64,000 bases of DNA from Roseisolibacter agri (GTDB lineage Bacteria > Gemmatimonadota > Gemmatimonadetes > Gemmatimonadales > Gemmatimonadaceae): NCBI RefSeq assembly GCF_030159095.1, contig NZ_BRXS01000007.1, positions 310,001 to 374,000 of the forward strand, in the 5' to 3' direction. Under the pieces are notes generated by a model. That model ran no database searches. It was given only the letters and a program-made list of their open reading frames with translations, and was not told the origin of the DNA. Positions 20,800 to 32,519 of the stretch are shown in pieces. Made by a program: the position numbers and the translations under genes. The first letter of the stretch is position 1; every line of letters starts with the position of its first letter.

Positions 20800-20872
20800 C
20801 GCCGCCGGTTACGCACCCGTGGACAGGAGGCTAACTCTCGCGCGTGACCATCCTCACCAACAAGGCGGCGCG

Positions 20873-21349
20873 ATGAGCGCCGGTCCCGAGCTGCGCGTCG
20901 GCGTCGTGGACGTCTACGTCGTGCATCCACGCCCCGGCGCGTGGCAAGTGCTCGTGCTGCGCCGCGCCGCGCAGGGCACGCGCTGCCCACTCGCGTGGGA
21001 GGCCGTGCACGGCCGCATCGAGCCGGGCGAGCGCCCCGAGCAGGCCGCACTGCGCGAGGTCGCGGAGGAGACGGGGCTCGCCGTCGAGCGCCTGTACAAC
21101 GTGACGACGCAGGCGTTCTACCTGCACGGCATGGGCAGCGTGCAGGTGGCGGTCGCGTTCTGCGCGTTCGTCGCGGCGGCGGACGCACCGACGCTCGGTC
21201 CCGAGCACGGCGAGTTCGCGTGGCTGTCGCCCGAGGACGCGCGCGCGCGCCTCGCGTGGCCGCGCGAGCGCGAGGCGCTCGACCACGTGCTGCACCTGCT
21301 GGGTGGCGGCGATGCGGGACCGCTGGAGGACGTGCTGCGGGTCGTGTGA
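20873..21349 (+). CDS. Nudix hydrolase
   Basis: A 158-aa pyrophosphohydrolase with a complete Nudix box, G-x5-E-x7-REV-x-EE-x-GL, at residues about 44-66. It is preceded by a strand with LRRAAQGTRCPLAWEAVHG. The arrangement resembles NudB-type dihydroneopterin triphosphate pyrophosphatases and other generic nucleotide-cleaning members, but the substrate is not evident. I chose ATG 20873 rather than an earlier in-frame ATG because MSAGPELRVGVVDVYVVH starts the fold directly. The gene ends before an intergenic hairpin element that separates it from a convergent gene. Confidence 0.85.
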   Translation: MSAGPELRVGVVDVYVVHPRPGAWQVLVLRRAAQGTRCPLAWEAVHGRIEPGERPEQAALREVAEETGLAVERLYNVTTQAFYLHGMGSVQVAVAFCAFVAAADAPTLGPEHGEFAWLSPEDARARLAWPREREALDHVLHLLGGGDAGPLEDVLRVV

Positions 21350-21356
21350 CCTGCAG

Positions 21357-21470
21357 CGTCGAGCGGCGAGCGTCGAGCGTCGAGAGAGGCCCGCGCGGGA
21401 GCAGAGGACTGCGTGGAAATGCAGGCCACGCCCCGAGGCGAGTGAGCGCCGAGCGCCGAGCAGGTGCTCG
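21357..21470. repeat. short tandem GCGTCGAGC / GCCGAGC repeats
   Basis: Downstream of the Nudix gene, GCGTCGAGC-like units repeat in 21357-21385 and GAGCGCCGAGC units at about 21441-21462. The same 7-nt GCCGAGC unit builds the repeat at the end of cruF, so it appears to be a dispersed low-complexity family. Confidence 0.5.
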
Positions 21471-21484
21471 CGCGACGACTTAGG

Positions 21485-21612
21485 GCGGGGCGCGGCGGGG
21501 GCGGGCGGAGGCGACCTGCGACCGTAGCAAGGAGACCCGATGCGCGGAGCGCGATCGGGGCTCCGCAGCGCAAGGTCGCCGGGAGCCGGAGCCCGTGCCC
21601 GCCGCGCCCCGC
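21485..21612. repeat. nested-hairpin intergenic element, copy A
   Basis: Outer arms 21485-21505 and 21592-21612 are reverse complements at 19 of 21 positions. Inside are the pairs GCGACCT/AGGTCGC, GGAG/CTCC and CCGAT/ATCGG, which form the tip shared with copies B and D. The element lies between convergent genes (Nudix and acyltransferase), where it could end transcription from both sides. Confidence 0.75.
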
Positions 21613-21656
21613 AGCGCACCGATCCCGTACGACAGGAATCGGCGCGCCAGACCAGA

Positions 21657-22511
21657 TCAATCGCGCGACTTCTCGCGGGCGGCGGCCGAGACCCACGCCT
21701 CCTCGCGAGGCGCGTTGGGCTTGACGACGATGCTCTTCGCCGGGATCCCCACGTTCACGTGGTAGGGACGCACGTCCTTCGTCGCCACCGCGCACGCGCC
21801 CACCATCCCCTGCTCGCCGACGTGCACGCCCGCGAGCACCGTCGCGTGGTACGTCACGCGCACGCCGTCGCCGAGGACCGTCGTGACGTTCGTGACGTCG
21901 CGCTGCTCGACGATGCTGTGCGTGTGGCTGTAGACGTTCGCGTAGTCCGAGATCGAGACCTTGTTGCCGAGCACGATCCCGCCGCGGTCGTCGAGGAGGA
22001 CGTGGCGGTGGACGACGACGTCGTCGCCGACCTCCATGTTGTAGCCGAACGAGAACTCGACGTGCTGGAAGCACTTGAAGTTGGCCCCGCAGCGGCGGAA
22101 GATCAGCGGCGCCAGCAGCCGGCGGAGCCGCACGCCGAGCTCCACGTGCTGGCCGCCGAGCGGTGAGCGGTCGAACGAGTACCAGAGCCAGAGCAGCGGC
22201 TTGACCGGCTGGAACTGCGCGTCGTCGCAGTCGGCGTAGTACTCGGGCTCCAGGGTGACGTTGCGCGGGTCGAGCGCGGAGAGCGCGAGCCGCGTCCCGA
22301 GCGGGATCGACTCGTCCACGAGCGCCTCCTCCAGCCGCGGCGCGAAGCCCGGGTAGAGCAGCTCGGCCAGCGTGTCGCGGCAGATGACCGCGCGCGCGTC
22401 GGGCGTGTCCGCGCCGGGGGCGTGCAGCCGCTCGGCCAGCCGGTCGAGCCAGGCGTCGGCGAGGGCGGCGGCGGGGCGGGGCGGCAGGCTGCGCAGCGGA
22501 AGGAAGGCCAT
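21657..22511 (-). CDS. left-handed beta-helix acyltransferase
   Basis: A 284-aa protein. Residues about 145-260 show hexapeptide-type repeats of the LbH acyltransferase superfamily: VGDDVVVHRHVLLDDRGGIV, LGNKVSISDYANVYSHTHSI and LGDGVRVTYHATVLAGVHVG. The final turn MVGACAVATKDVRPYHVNVG plus IPAKSIVVK is the classic end of maltose/galactoside O-acetyltransferases. The N-terminal 130 residues are a helical region with no match I recognise. The catalytic His is probably in SHTHS. The acceptor may be an envelope sugar, but the sequence does not show it. Start ATG 22511 is supported by MAFLPLRSL. Confidence 0.8.
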   Translation of the reverse strand: MAFLPLRSLPPRPAAALADAWLDRLAERLHAPGADTPDARAVICRDTLAELLYPGFAPRLEEALVDESIPLGTRLALSALDPRNVTLEPEYYADCDDAQFQPVKPLLWLWYSFDRSPLGGQHVELGVRLRRLLAPLIFRRCGANFKCFQHVEFSFGYNMEVGDDVVVHRHVLLDDRGGIVLGNKVSISDYANVYSHTHSIVEQRDVTNVTTVLGDGVRVTYHATVLAGVHVGEQGMVGACAVATKDVRPYHVNVGIPAKSIVVKPNAPREEAWVSAAAREKSRD

Positions 22512-22631
22512 CGGTCGGAGCCGGTCGGAGCGGTGGGCGTCGGGCGGACAGGGGACGCGCCCAAGGTAGCGCGGAAGGCGCAGGCGCGGGGCGGCGCGCG
22601 CGTGTCACGATCCGGCGCAGGCGCGCGAATC

Positions 22632-22734
22632 AATCCCGAATGGAATTGACGGGATTCGGTGGCCTGGGTACCATACCCGCCATTCCGAGTCACCCTGTCG
22701 GGATTCCCCTGTCGGGATTCTCCTGCCGGGATTC
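22632..22734 (+). promoter_or_regulatory. iterated CGGGATTC motif upstream of TonB receptor
   Basis: CGGGATTC occurs at 22650, 22699, 22713 and 22727; the last three are exactly 14 nt apart. A reverse copy AATCCCG at 22632-22638 pairs with the first as an inverted repeat with an 11-nt spacer. The array ends about 25 nt before the GTG start. It looks like a multi-site operator in the leader or promoter, plausibly for an iron-type regulator, but the sequence is not a standard Fur box. Confidence 0.5.
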
Positions 22735-22759
22735 TCCCGCGCTCCTCGATCGCTCTCCC

Positions 22760-25153
22760 GTGCGTACTCTCGTCGTCTGTGGGCTGTGCTGCGCCGCCGG
22801 GCTGACCACCGCCCTGCCGGCCGCCCTGCGCGCCGCGCCGTCCGTCCTCCAGGGCCCGCAGGCCGCGGTGGCCGACACCGCCGCCACCGTGCGCCTCGAC
22901 ATCCCCGTCCAGCCGCTCGCCGACGCCCTCGCGGCGCTCGCGCGGCAGACCGGGCTCCGCCTGAAGGTCGAGGCGCCGCTCGCCGGCCTCCGCGCCGGCC
23001 CGGTCGTCGGCACCATGACGCCGGCCGAGGGGCTGCGCCGGCTGCTCGCGGGCTCCGGGCTCGCCGTGCGCTTCGCCGACGCTGGATCGGCCATCGTCGT
23101 GGCCGCGGGCGCCGCGCCCGTCGCTGGCAAGGCCGACGGCTACGCCCTCGGGCGTGTCCTCGTGACCGGCGAGGCTGCCCGCCGGCGCGGCTATGTGGCC
23201 TCGCGCACCCGGACGGCCACGAAGACCGACACGCCGCTGCGCGACACGCCGCAGGCCGTGACCGTCGTCTCGCGCGACCTCATCGCCGACCAGGCGATGC
23301 AGGGCATGCAGGATCTCGCGCGCTACGTGCCCGGCGTGACGATGGGGCAGGGCGAGGGGCACCGCGACGCGCCGACGATCCGCGGCAACAGCTCGACCGC
23401 GGACTTCTTCGTCGACGGCGTGCGCGACGACGCGCAGTACTTCCGCGACCTGTACAACGTCGAGCGCGTGGAGGCGCTGAAGGGCGCGAACGCGATGATC
23501 TTCGGGCGCGGCGGCGGCGGCGGCGTGATCAACCGCGTGAGCAAGGAAGCGCAGTGGGCGCCGACGCGCGCGCTGACGCTCACCGGCGGCGCGTTCGACC
23601 AGCGCCGCGGCGCGGTGGACGTCGGCCAGGGCTTCGGCACCGCCGTCGCCGCGCGCGTGAACGGCATGTACGAGCGCGCCGGCGGCTTCCGCGACCGGGC
23701 GGACCTGACGCGCTTCGGCGTCAACCCTACGCTCGCGCTGACCGCGGGCGCGCGCACGGTCGTACGCCTGGGGTACGAGTGGTTCGGCGACGACCGCAAC
23801 GTCGACCGCGGCGTGCCGTCGTTCCGCGGCGCGCCGTCGGGCGGCGACCCGACGACGTTCTTCGGCAACCCGGACTCGAGCTACTCCGCGCTGCGCGTGC
23901 ACGCCGGCACGATGACGGTCGACCACGAGGCCGGCCGCGGCGTGACGGTGCGCAACCGCACGCGCTGGGCGCGCTACGACAAGTTCTACCAGAACGTCTT
24001 CCCGGGCGCGGTGAACGCCGCCGGGACGCAGGTCGCGCTCTCGGCCTACGCCAACGCGACCGACCGCGCGAACCTGTTCAACCAGACGGACGTCACCTGG
24101 GCGGTGTCGACGGGGCGCGTGCGCCACACGCTGCTGGCGGGCGCGGAGCTCGGACGGCAGGCGAGCGACAACTACCGCGAGACGGGCTACTTCGGCGGCA
24201 CCGCGACGTCGACGAGCGTGCCGTTCGCCAGCCCGACGGTGAGCATCCCGGTGACGTTCCGACAGAGCGCGACCGACGCCGACAACCGTGCGACGACGAC
24301 GGTCGCCTCGGCGTACGTGCAGGACCAGGTCGCGCTGACGTCGCAGCTGCAGGCGGTCGTCGGCCTGCGCGCCGAGCGCTTCGACATCCGCTTCCAGAAC
24401 CACCGCAACGGGCAGACGCTGCGTCGCGACGACCGCATGCTGTCGCCGCGCGCGGGGCTCGTCTACAAGCCGATGGAGCCGGTGTCGGTGTACGGCTCGT
24501 ACGGCGTCTCCTTCCTCCCCAGCTCGGGCGACCAGTTCTCGTCGCTCACCGCGACCACGCAGACGCTGGAGCCCGAGCGCTTCCGCAACCGCGAGCTGGG
24601 CGCGAAGTGGGACGTGAATCGCGACCTCGCGCTCACGGGCGCGATCTTCCGCCTCGACCGCACGAACACGTCGGCGCCCGATCCGACGGACCCGACGCGC
24701 ACGGTGCAGACGGGCAGCCAGCGCACGACGGGCTGGGAGCTGGGCCTCACGGGCCAGCTGACGGACCGCTGGCAGGTCGCCGGTGGCTACGCCGCGCAGC
24801 GCGCCGAGATCGTGAGCACGACGGCGGCGGCGAAGGCGGGGCAGACGGTCGCGCTGGTGCCGCGCGAGACCTTCTCGCTCTGGAACCGCGTGCGCGTCGC
24901 CCCGATCCTCTCGGCCGGCCTGGGCGTCGTGCAGCAGGCGAAGATGTACGCCGCGATCGACAACGCGGTGACGCTGCCCGGCTTCACGCGCGTGGACGGC
25001 GCGCTGTTCCTCTCGCTCGGCGCCCACGCGCGCGCGCAGCTGAATGTCGAGAACCTGCTCGACGCGCGCTACTACGCGACGTCGCACGGGAACAACAACA
25101 TCATGCCCGGCGCGCCCCGCACGCTGCGCCTCACGCTCAGCACCGGGTTCTGA
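22760..25153 (+). CDS. TonB-dependent siderophore receptor with STN domain
   Basis: Outer-membrane receptor, probably for a ferric siderophore, powered by TonB. From GTG 22760 it is 797 aa: signal peptide (about 1-29), an STN signalling domain (about 44-110, DIPVQPLADALAALARQTGL), plug (about 140-270 with TPLRDTPQAVTVVSRDLIAD, FVDGVRDDAQYFRD and NVERVEALKGANAMIFGRG) and a 22-strand barrel ending LRLTLSTGF with a terminal Phe. The plug wording matches FhuA/FecA-like siderophore receptors. An STN domain often works with an anti-sigma factor, but none is adjacent. An in-frame ATG at 22640 exists, but it lies in repeat DNA and would add a non-signal-like extension. Confidence 0.93.
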   Translation: MRTLVVCGLCCAAGLTTALPAALRAAPSVLQGPQAAVADTAATVRLDIPVQPLADALAALARQTGLRLKVEAPLAGLRAGPVVGTMTPAEGLRRLLAGSGLAVRFADAGSAIVVAAGAAPVAGKADGYALGRVLVTGEAARRRGYVASRTRTATKTDTPLRDTPQAVTVVSRDLIADQAMQGMQDLARYVPGVTMGQGEGHRDAPTIRGNSSTADFFVDGVRDDAQYFRDLYNVERVEALKGANAMIFGRGGGGGVINRVSKEAQWAPTRALTLTGGAFDQRRGAVDVGQGFGTAVAARVNGMYERAGGFRDRADLTRFGVNPTLALTAGARTVVRLGYEWFGDDRNVDRGVPSFRGAPSGGDPTTFFGNPDSSYSALRVHAGTMTVDHEAGRGVTVRNRTRWARYDKFYQNVFPGAVNAAGTQVALSAYANATDRANLFNQTDVTWAVSTGRVRHTLLAGAELGRQASDNYRETGYFGGTATSTSVPFASPTVSIPVTFRQSATDADNRATTTVASAYVQDQVALTSQLQAVVGLRAERFDIRFQNHRNGQTLRRDDRMLSPRAGLVYKPMEPVSVYGSYGVSFLPSSGDQFSSLTATTQTLEPERFRNRELGAKWDVNRDLALTGAIFRLDRTNTSAPDPTDPTRTVQTGSQRTTGWELGLTGQLTDRWQVAGGYAAQRAEIVSTTAAAKAGQTVALVPRETFSLWNRVRVAPILSAGLGVVQQAKMYAAIDNAVTLPGFTRVDGALFLSLGAHARAQLNVENLLDARYYATSHGNNNIMPGAPRTLRLTLSTGF

Positions 25154-25169
25154 GCTCTGCGCTCGCGTG

Positions 25170-25207
25170 AACGCGCCCGCTCGTCCGTCGGGACGGGCGG
25201 GCGCGTT
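25170..25207. terminator. terminator hairpin after the TonB receptor
   Basis: Arms 25170-25186 and 25191-25207 pair over 17 bp with one wobble and a 4-nt loop, starting 17 nt after the receptor stop codon. No T-run follows. Confidence 0.75.
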
Positions 25208-25222
25208 GGCGTTCAGGGCTCC

Positions 25223-25387
25223 GTGTGTGGCCCGAGGGCGGGTGGGAGCCCGCCGGCTCCGGCCGATCGCGGCCGCGGCGGAGCCGCCGCGCGCCCTGGG
25301 CGCGCGCGTCTCCTTGCTGCGATCGGAGCGTCGCTCGGCGATCTCCCACCCGCCCTCGGGCCCGAGGCGTGAGTGGTTCGCACACAC
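25223..25387. repeat. nested-hairpin intergenic element, copy C (reverse orientation)
   Basis: Arms 25230-25248 and 25343-25361 are perfect 19-bp reverse complements; short outermost GTGTGTG (25223-25229) and CACACAC (25381-25387) runs also pair. Read on the minus strand the inside contains CAGCAAGGAGAC and CGGCTCCGC, recalling the tip of copies A and B. It lies in the 484-nt space between the convergent receptor and lipoprotein genes. Confidence 0.65.
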
Positions 25388-25475
25388 CCTCGGCTGACGG
25401 GGGCGGCCGCGTCATGCCTGCGGCGTCGCGCACGGCGCGTGCGCATTCCGCGCCCGGCTCCCACGATCGAGCCTG

Positions 25476-25602
25476 GCGTGGAACGAACATGCGTGGGCAC
25501 AGGCGACCTGCGACCGTAGCAAGGAGACCCGACGCGGAGCGATCTGGGGCTCCGCAGCGCAAGGTCGCTGGGAGCCGACGCCCACGCATGTTCGTTCCGC
25601 GC
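25476..25602. repeat. nested-hairpin intergenic element, copy B
   Basis: The core is near-identical to copy A over about 75 nt (GCGACCTGCGACCGTAGCAA at 25503 onward and GGCTCCGCAGCGCAAGGTCG). Its outer arms (25476-25498 and 25580-25602) pair at 22 of 23 positions but are unrelated in sequence to the arms of copy A. Confidence 0.75.
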
Positions 25603-25637
25603 GGCGCACCGAGACCTCGCCCGGCGACGCCCGAGAC

Positions 25638-26345
25638 CTAGCGGGGGCGCGGCGTTGCTGCGGCGGGCGCGGCGCTCGAACGGCCGGCGCGTGAGCGCAC
25701 CAGGGCGCGCTCGCGCTCGACGCGGGGGAGGATCTGCCCGCTCCAGGTCGTGCCGTCCCGCGTGGTCTCGACGGTGAGCTCCAACGGCTGGTTCAGGTCC
25801 AGCGACCCGTCGAACACGTACAGCGCGCTCTGCACGTCGCGCTGCTGCAGCCGCTGCTCGCCGAAGCCGCGCGTCACCGGCACGACGTCCAGCGGGCGGA
25901 ACTCGCGGCCCGCGTTCGTGAGGATCACCTCGAATGGGGAGAAGCGCGCCTCGCCCTGCTCGCGGCCGAAGAACGACACGTACCACACGCTGTAGCGCGG
26001 GTAGCGGTAGCGCTGGGCGATCGAGTCGAGCGCGACACGGCGGCTCGCCTGCAGGTCGCGCATCGCGCGGTACGAGTCGGGCGCGAGCAGGCGGATGAAG
26101 CTCTCATCCAGCGGCAGCAACTGCACCGTCGTGCCGCCCACGAGCGAGACGCGCACCGCGAGGTCCTGCTGCCGCAGCGTGCCGAAGCCCGGCGGCAGCA
26201 GCGTGGCGGTGCTCGTGTCGCCCGCCAGTGCGCCGCGCGTTGCCGGTGCGGGCGCCGCGCCGGGCGCGCCGGCGGTGCCCGCGCATGCCGACGCACCGAT
26301 CGTCAACGCGAGCGCGCCGAGTCGTCGGACCGTCTCGCGCGTCAC
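25638..26345 (-). CDS. hypothetical lipoprotein
   Basis: A 235-aa protein starting at GTG 26345 with a lipoprotein-type signal peptide; the lipobox is ASAC, with Cys near residue 21. After a low-complexity Ala/Pro stretch comes a region with FGTLRQQDLAVRVSLVGGTT and a folded middle with VWYVSFFGREQGEARFSPFE and LTNAGREFRPLDVVPVTRGF. The C-terminal 25 residues are Arg/Ala-rich. I recognise no family. Its start overlaps the engB stop by GTGA, so it is translated as the last gene of the lon-engB operon. Confidence 0.72.
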   Translation of the reverse strand: MTRETVRRLGALALTIGASACAGTAGAPGAAPAPATRGALAGDTSTATLLPPGFGTLRQQDLAVRVSLVGGTTVQLLPLDESFIRLLAPDSYRAMRDLQASRRVALDSIAQRYRYPRYSVWYVSFFGREQGEARFSPFEVILTNAGREFRPLDVVPVTRGFGEQRLQQRDVQSALYVFDGSLDLNQPLELTVETTRDGTTWSGQILPRVERERALVRSRAGRSSAAPAAATPRPR

Positions 26346-27030
26346 GGCGCCTCGTCCTCGCGGCGCGGCGCGTCCGTCGGCACCGCGTCGTCATCCTCGC
26401 TCGCGGGCGCCGGCTCCGGCTCGCGCCACGCGGGCTGCGCGACCAGGTCCGCGATCGCCGACGCGAGCTCGTCGCGGCCCTCGCCCGTCACCGCGCTGAA
26501 CGGGATGATCTGCGATTCCTCCATCCCCAGCGCCGCCGCCGTCGCGAGCACGCGCGCGGACGCTTCGGCGCGCTTCATCTTGTCGACCTTGGTGGCGACG
26601 ATGATCGTCGGCACCTCGATCTCGCTCAGGAAGTCGAGCATCTGCAGGTCGTCGCCGCTCGGGTCGTGGCGCACGTCGAGCAGCTGCACCACGCCCTGCA
26701 GGCGCGGGCTGTGGCGCAGGAAGCCCTCGATCAGCGGGCGCCACTCGGCCTTCCGCTCCTTCGAGATGCGCGCGTAGCCGTAGCCCGGCAGGTCGACGAG
26801 CGCGAACTGCCCGTTGACGTCGAAGAAGTGGATCTCGCGCGTGCGGCCCGGCGTGTTGCTGACGCGCGCCCATCCCTTGCGGCGCACCAGCTTGTTGATG
26901 AGCGACGACTTGCCGACGTTCGAGCGGCCGCTGAACGCGACCTCGGGCAGCCGCGGCTCGGGGCGCCAGCCGTCGGGCGACGACATCGGGCCCAGGTAGT
27001 CGAGCCGGCGGATCACCAGCGGGTCGGCGC

Positions 27031-27034
<4 letters not shown>
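26342..27034 (-). CDS. engB: ribosome-biogenesis GTPase (YsxC/EngB)
   Basis: Small Ras-like GTPase needed for large-subunit ribosome assembly. The 230-aa protein has P-loop GRSNVGKSSLINKL, the G3 region DLPGYGYARISKERK and the G4 region ATKVDKMKR, with NTPGRTREIHFF before G3, all normal for EngB. The last ~30 residues are an acidic/Pro tail absent from most relatives. ATG 27034 overlaps the lon stop by ATGA, and the stop overlaps the next gene's GTG. Pairing with lon is common in bacteria. Confidence 0.95.
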
Positions 27035-29607
<2,573 letters not shown>

Positions 29608-29788
29608 ACCGCCAATCTAGCGTGCCTTCGAGTCTGCCGGCTCAGCCCGCGCCCACCCGCTCACGCCGCGCCACCTGGTGGTCGCGCGGGCAGCCCGTGC
29701 GCCTCTCGGGCCTGCGTCGCACGCGGGCCTCGCTCGCACGCCCGCGCACTTCGGTTGCGCGCCCGCCTGCCGACGCGACGGAGGTTGG

Positions 29789-29919
29789 GGCCGGGTGGGG
29801 CGAGGGGGATCGCCGAGCGACCTGAAAATGGCGCGTGCGGAGATCCGACGCGCGCCGCGCCGTCGGGGCTCCGCCGCGCCATTTTCCGAGCCGGCGACGC
29901 CCCCTCGCCCCATCCGGCC
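29789..29919. repeat. nested-hairpin intergenic element, copy D
   Basis: Outer arms 29789-29814 and 29893-29919 pair over about 25 positions with two mismatches and one bulge. Inside, GAAAATGGCGCG pairs with CGCGCCATTTTC (12 bp), GCGGAG with CTCCGC and CCGACG with CGTCGG. The tip follows the GGAGA...CCGA / CGGGGCTCC layout of copies A and B, but its stem is unrelated to theirs. It sits in the 404-nt gap between clpX and lon and may act as a terminator or attenuator for clpX. Confidence 0.7.
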
Positions 29920-30011
29920 ACGAGCCCAACCCAACCGAGCCCCCGAAACGCAGAACGCCCGCCCCGCAGCGAGCGAGGGCGGGCGTCCACGACGAGCGAG
30001 CCGCGAACGAC

Positions 30012-31256
<1,245 letters not shown>

Positions 31257-31651
31257 GGCGGCTGGGGCGGAGCGGGAGCGGCGGTGGACGAGGTGCGGGA
31301 GGCGGGGAGCACCTCGGCGACACCGGACGGCCCCCACGGACACGTAATAGTCTCGGTCGCGGACGGTCAAGCATGAGTGCCGCGCGCCCGCGCGGCCGCG
31401 ACTGACCGCGTGCGCAGGCAAGGATCGATCGTGTACGGACTTCCGTGCACGGACCCCTGACGCGCGTCCCGCGAACGAGGCACTGGGGACCGCGCGCCCG
31501 CAAGGCCTTGCACGGGCGCGCGGGGGCGGCACGGGGTCCGTGGTGACGCGCGCCGCGCCGTGCGTGACGGCGCGGGCGTCGGTCGGCGCGGGTCGGCGCC
31601 GCGGCGCCACCGGCGAGGCGGCGCGTGCTGGTGCGCTCTCCGGGACGCACA
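31257..31651. other. clpP-clpX intergenic space
   Basis: About 395 nt upstream of clpX with no gene. Presumably it holds a clpX promoter and a long leader, but I could not pick a convincing -35/-10 pair. Confidence 0.5.
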
Positions 31652-31687
31652 TGGGGCCCGGCCGCCGAGCTCTGCGGCCGGGCCCCA
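31652..31687 (-). terminator. terminator hairpin after clpP
   Basis: Arms 31652-31665 and 31674-31687 are a perfect 14-bp GC-rich stem with an 8-nt loop, 31 nt downstream of the clpP stop on the minus strand. It may end or reduce read-through into clpX. Confidence 0.75.
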
Positions 31688-31718
31688 CGCGCGCCGGACG
31701 GCGCTGGTCAGTGACGGA

Positions 31719-32387
31719 TCAGGTGCTCGTGACGGTCGGCTGCGCCGACGCCTCGACGATCTCGCCGCGCGTCGTCACGATGTTGTCGACGATCCCGTAC
31801 TCCTTCGCCTCGTCCGCCGACATGTAGCGGTCGCGGTCGAAGTCGCGCTCGATGCGCTCGGTCGGCTGGCCGGTGTGCTTGGCCATGAGCTCGTTCATCT
31901 TCGTGCGGAGATACAGGATCTCGCGCGCCGCGATCTCGATGTCCGCCGCCGTGCCCTGCGACCCGCCCGAGGGCTGGTGCATCATGATGCGCGCGTGCGG
32001 CAGCGAGAAGCGCTTGCCCTTCGCGCCGCCGGCCAGCAGGAAGCAGCCCATGCTCGCCGCCATGCCCATGCAGATCGTGCTCACGGGCGACGACAGGTGC
32101 TGCATCGTGTCGTAGATCGCGAGCCCCGCGCTCACGCTGCCGCCCGGGGAGTTGATGTACAGGTGGATGTCCTTCCCCGGGTTGTCCGCCTCGAGGAAGA
32201 GCAGCTGCGCGATGATGATGTTGGCGACGTCGTCGTTGATCGGCGTGCCGAGGAAGACGATGCGATCGAGCAGCAGGCGCGAGAAGATGTCGTACGTCCG
32301 CTCGCCGCGGCTGGAGCGCTCGATGATGTAGGGCGTGTAGATCGTGGGCATGGGCTCGTCGTCGTCGTCGTGGTCCAGGGTCGGCAT
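31719..32387 (-). CDS. clpP: ClpP, serine protease subunit
   Basis: Forms the proteolytic tetradecamer that degrades proteins unfolded by ClpX. The 222-aa protein has the nucleophile in GMAASMG (Ser112), the His in RIMMHQP (His137) and the Asp in the FDRDRYMSA segment. I chose ATG 32387 because GAGG lies 5 nt upstream; an inner ATG at 32351 ([17 protein letters not shown]) is the alternative and would match many relatives better. It follows tig by 132 nt on the same strand, the classic tig-clpP-clpX order. Confidence 0.95.
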   Translation of the reverse strand: MPTLDHDDDDEPMPTIYTPYIIERSSRGERTYDIFSRLLLDRIVFLGTPINDDVANIIIAQLLFLEADNPGKDIHLYINSPGGSVSAGLAIYDTMQHLSSPVSTICMGMAASMGCFLLAGGAKGKRFSLPHARIMMHQPSGGSQGTAADIEIAAREILYLRTKMNELMAKHTGQPTERIERDFDRDRYMSADEAKEYGIVDNIVTTRGEIVEASAQPTVTST

Positions 32388-32519
32388 GAGCGCCTCACTG
32401 CGCAATCGACGCGTCGGGCGGGCGGTTCCGCAACTCCCCCGAACGGGCAACAGCCCCTCCGGGAGGTCGGACCGCACGCGCGCATCGTGCACGCGCGCGC
32501 GGCCCCCGACGACCATCTC

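Noticed and set aside
22640-22759. N-terminal extension of the TonB receptor from ATG 22640
   Set aside because: It runs through the CGGGATTC array and would put 40 residues before the signal peptide.
22103-25387. 1094-codon open frame on the minus strand across the TonB receptor
   Set aside because: It is a high-GC antisense shadow; translation is Arg/Ala/His-rich with no domain, while the plus-strand gene has clear receptor motifs.
25223-25637. Small coding gene in the receptor-lipoprotein gap
   Set aside because: Frames exist on both strands but all cross the hairpin repeats, lack ribosome sites and have repeat-like translations.
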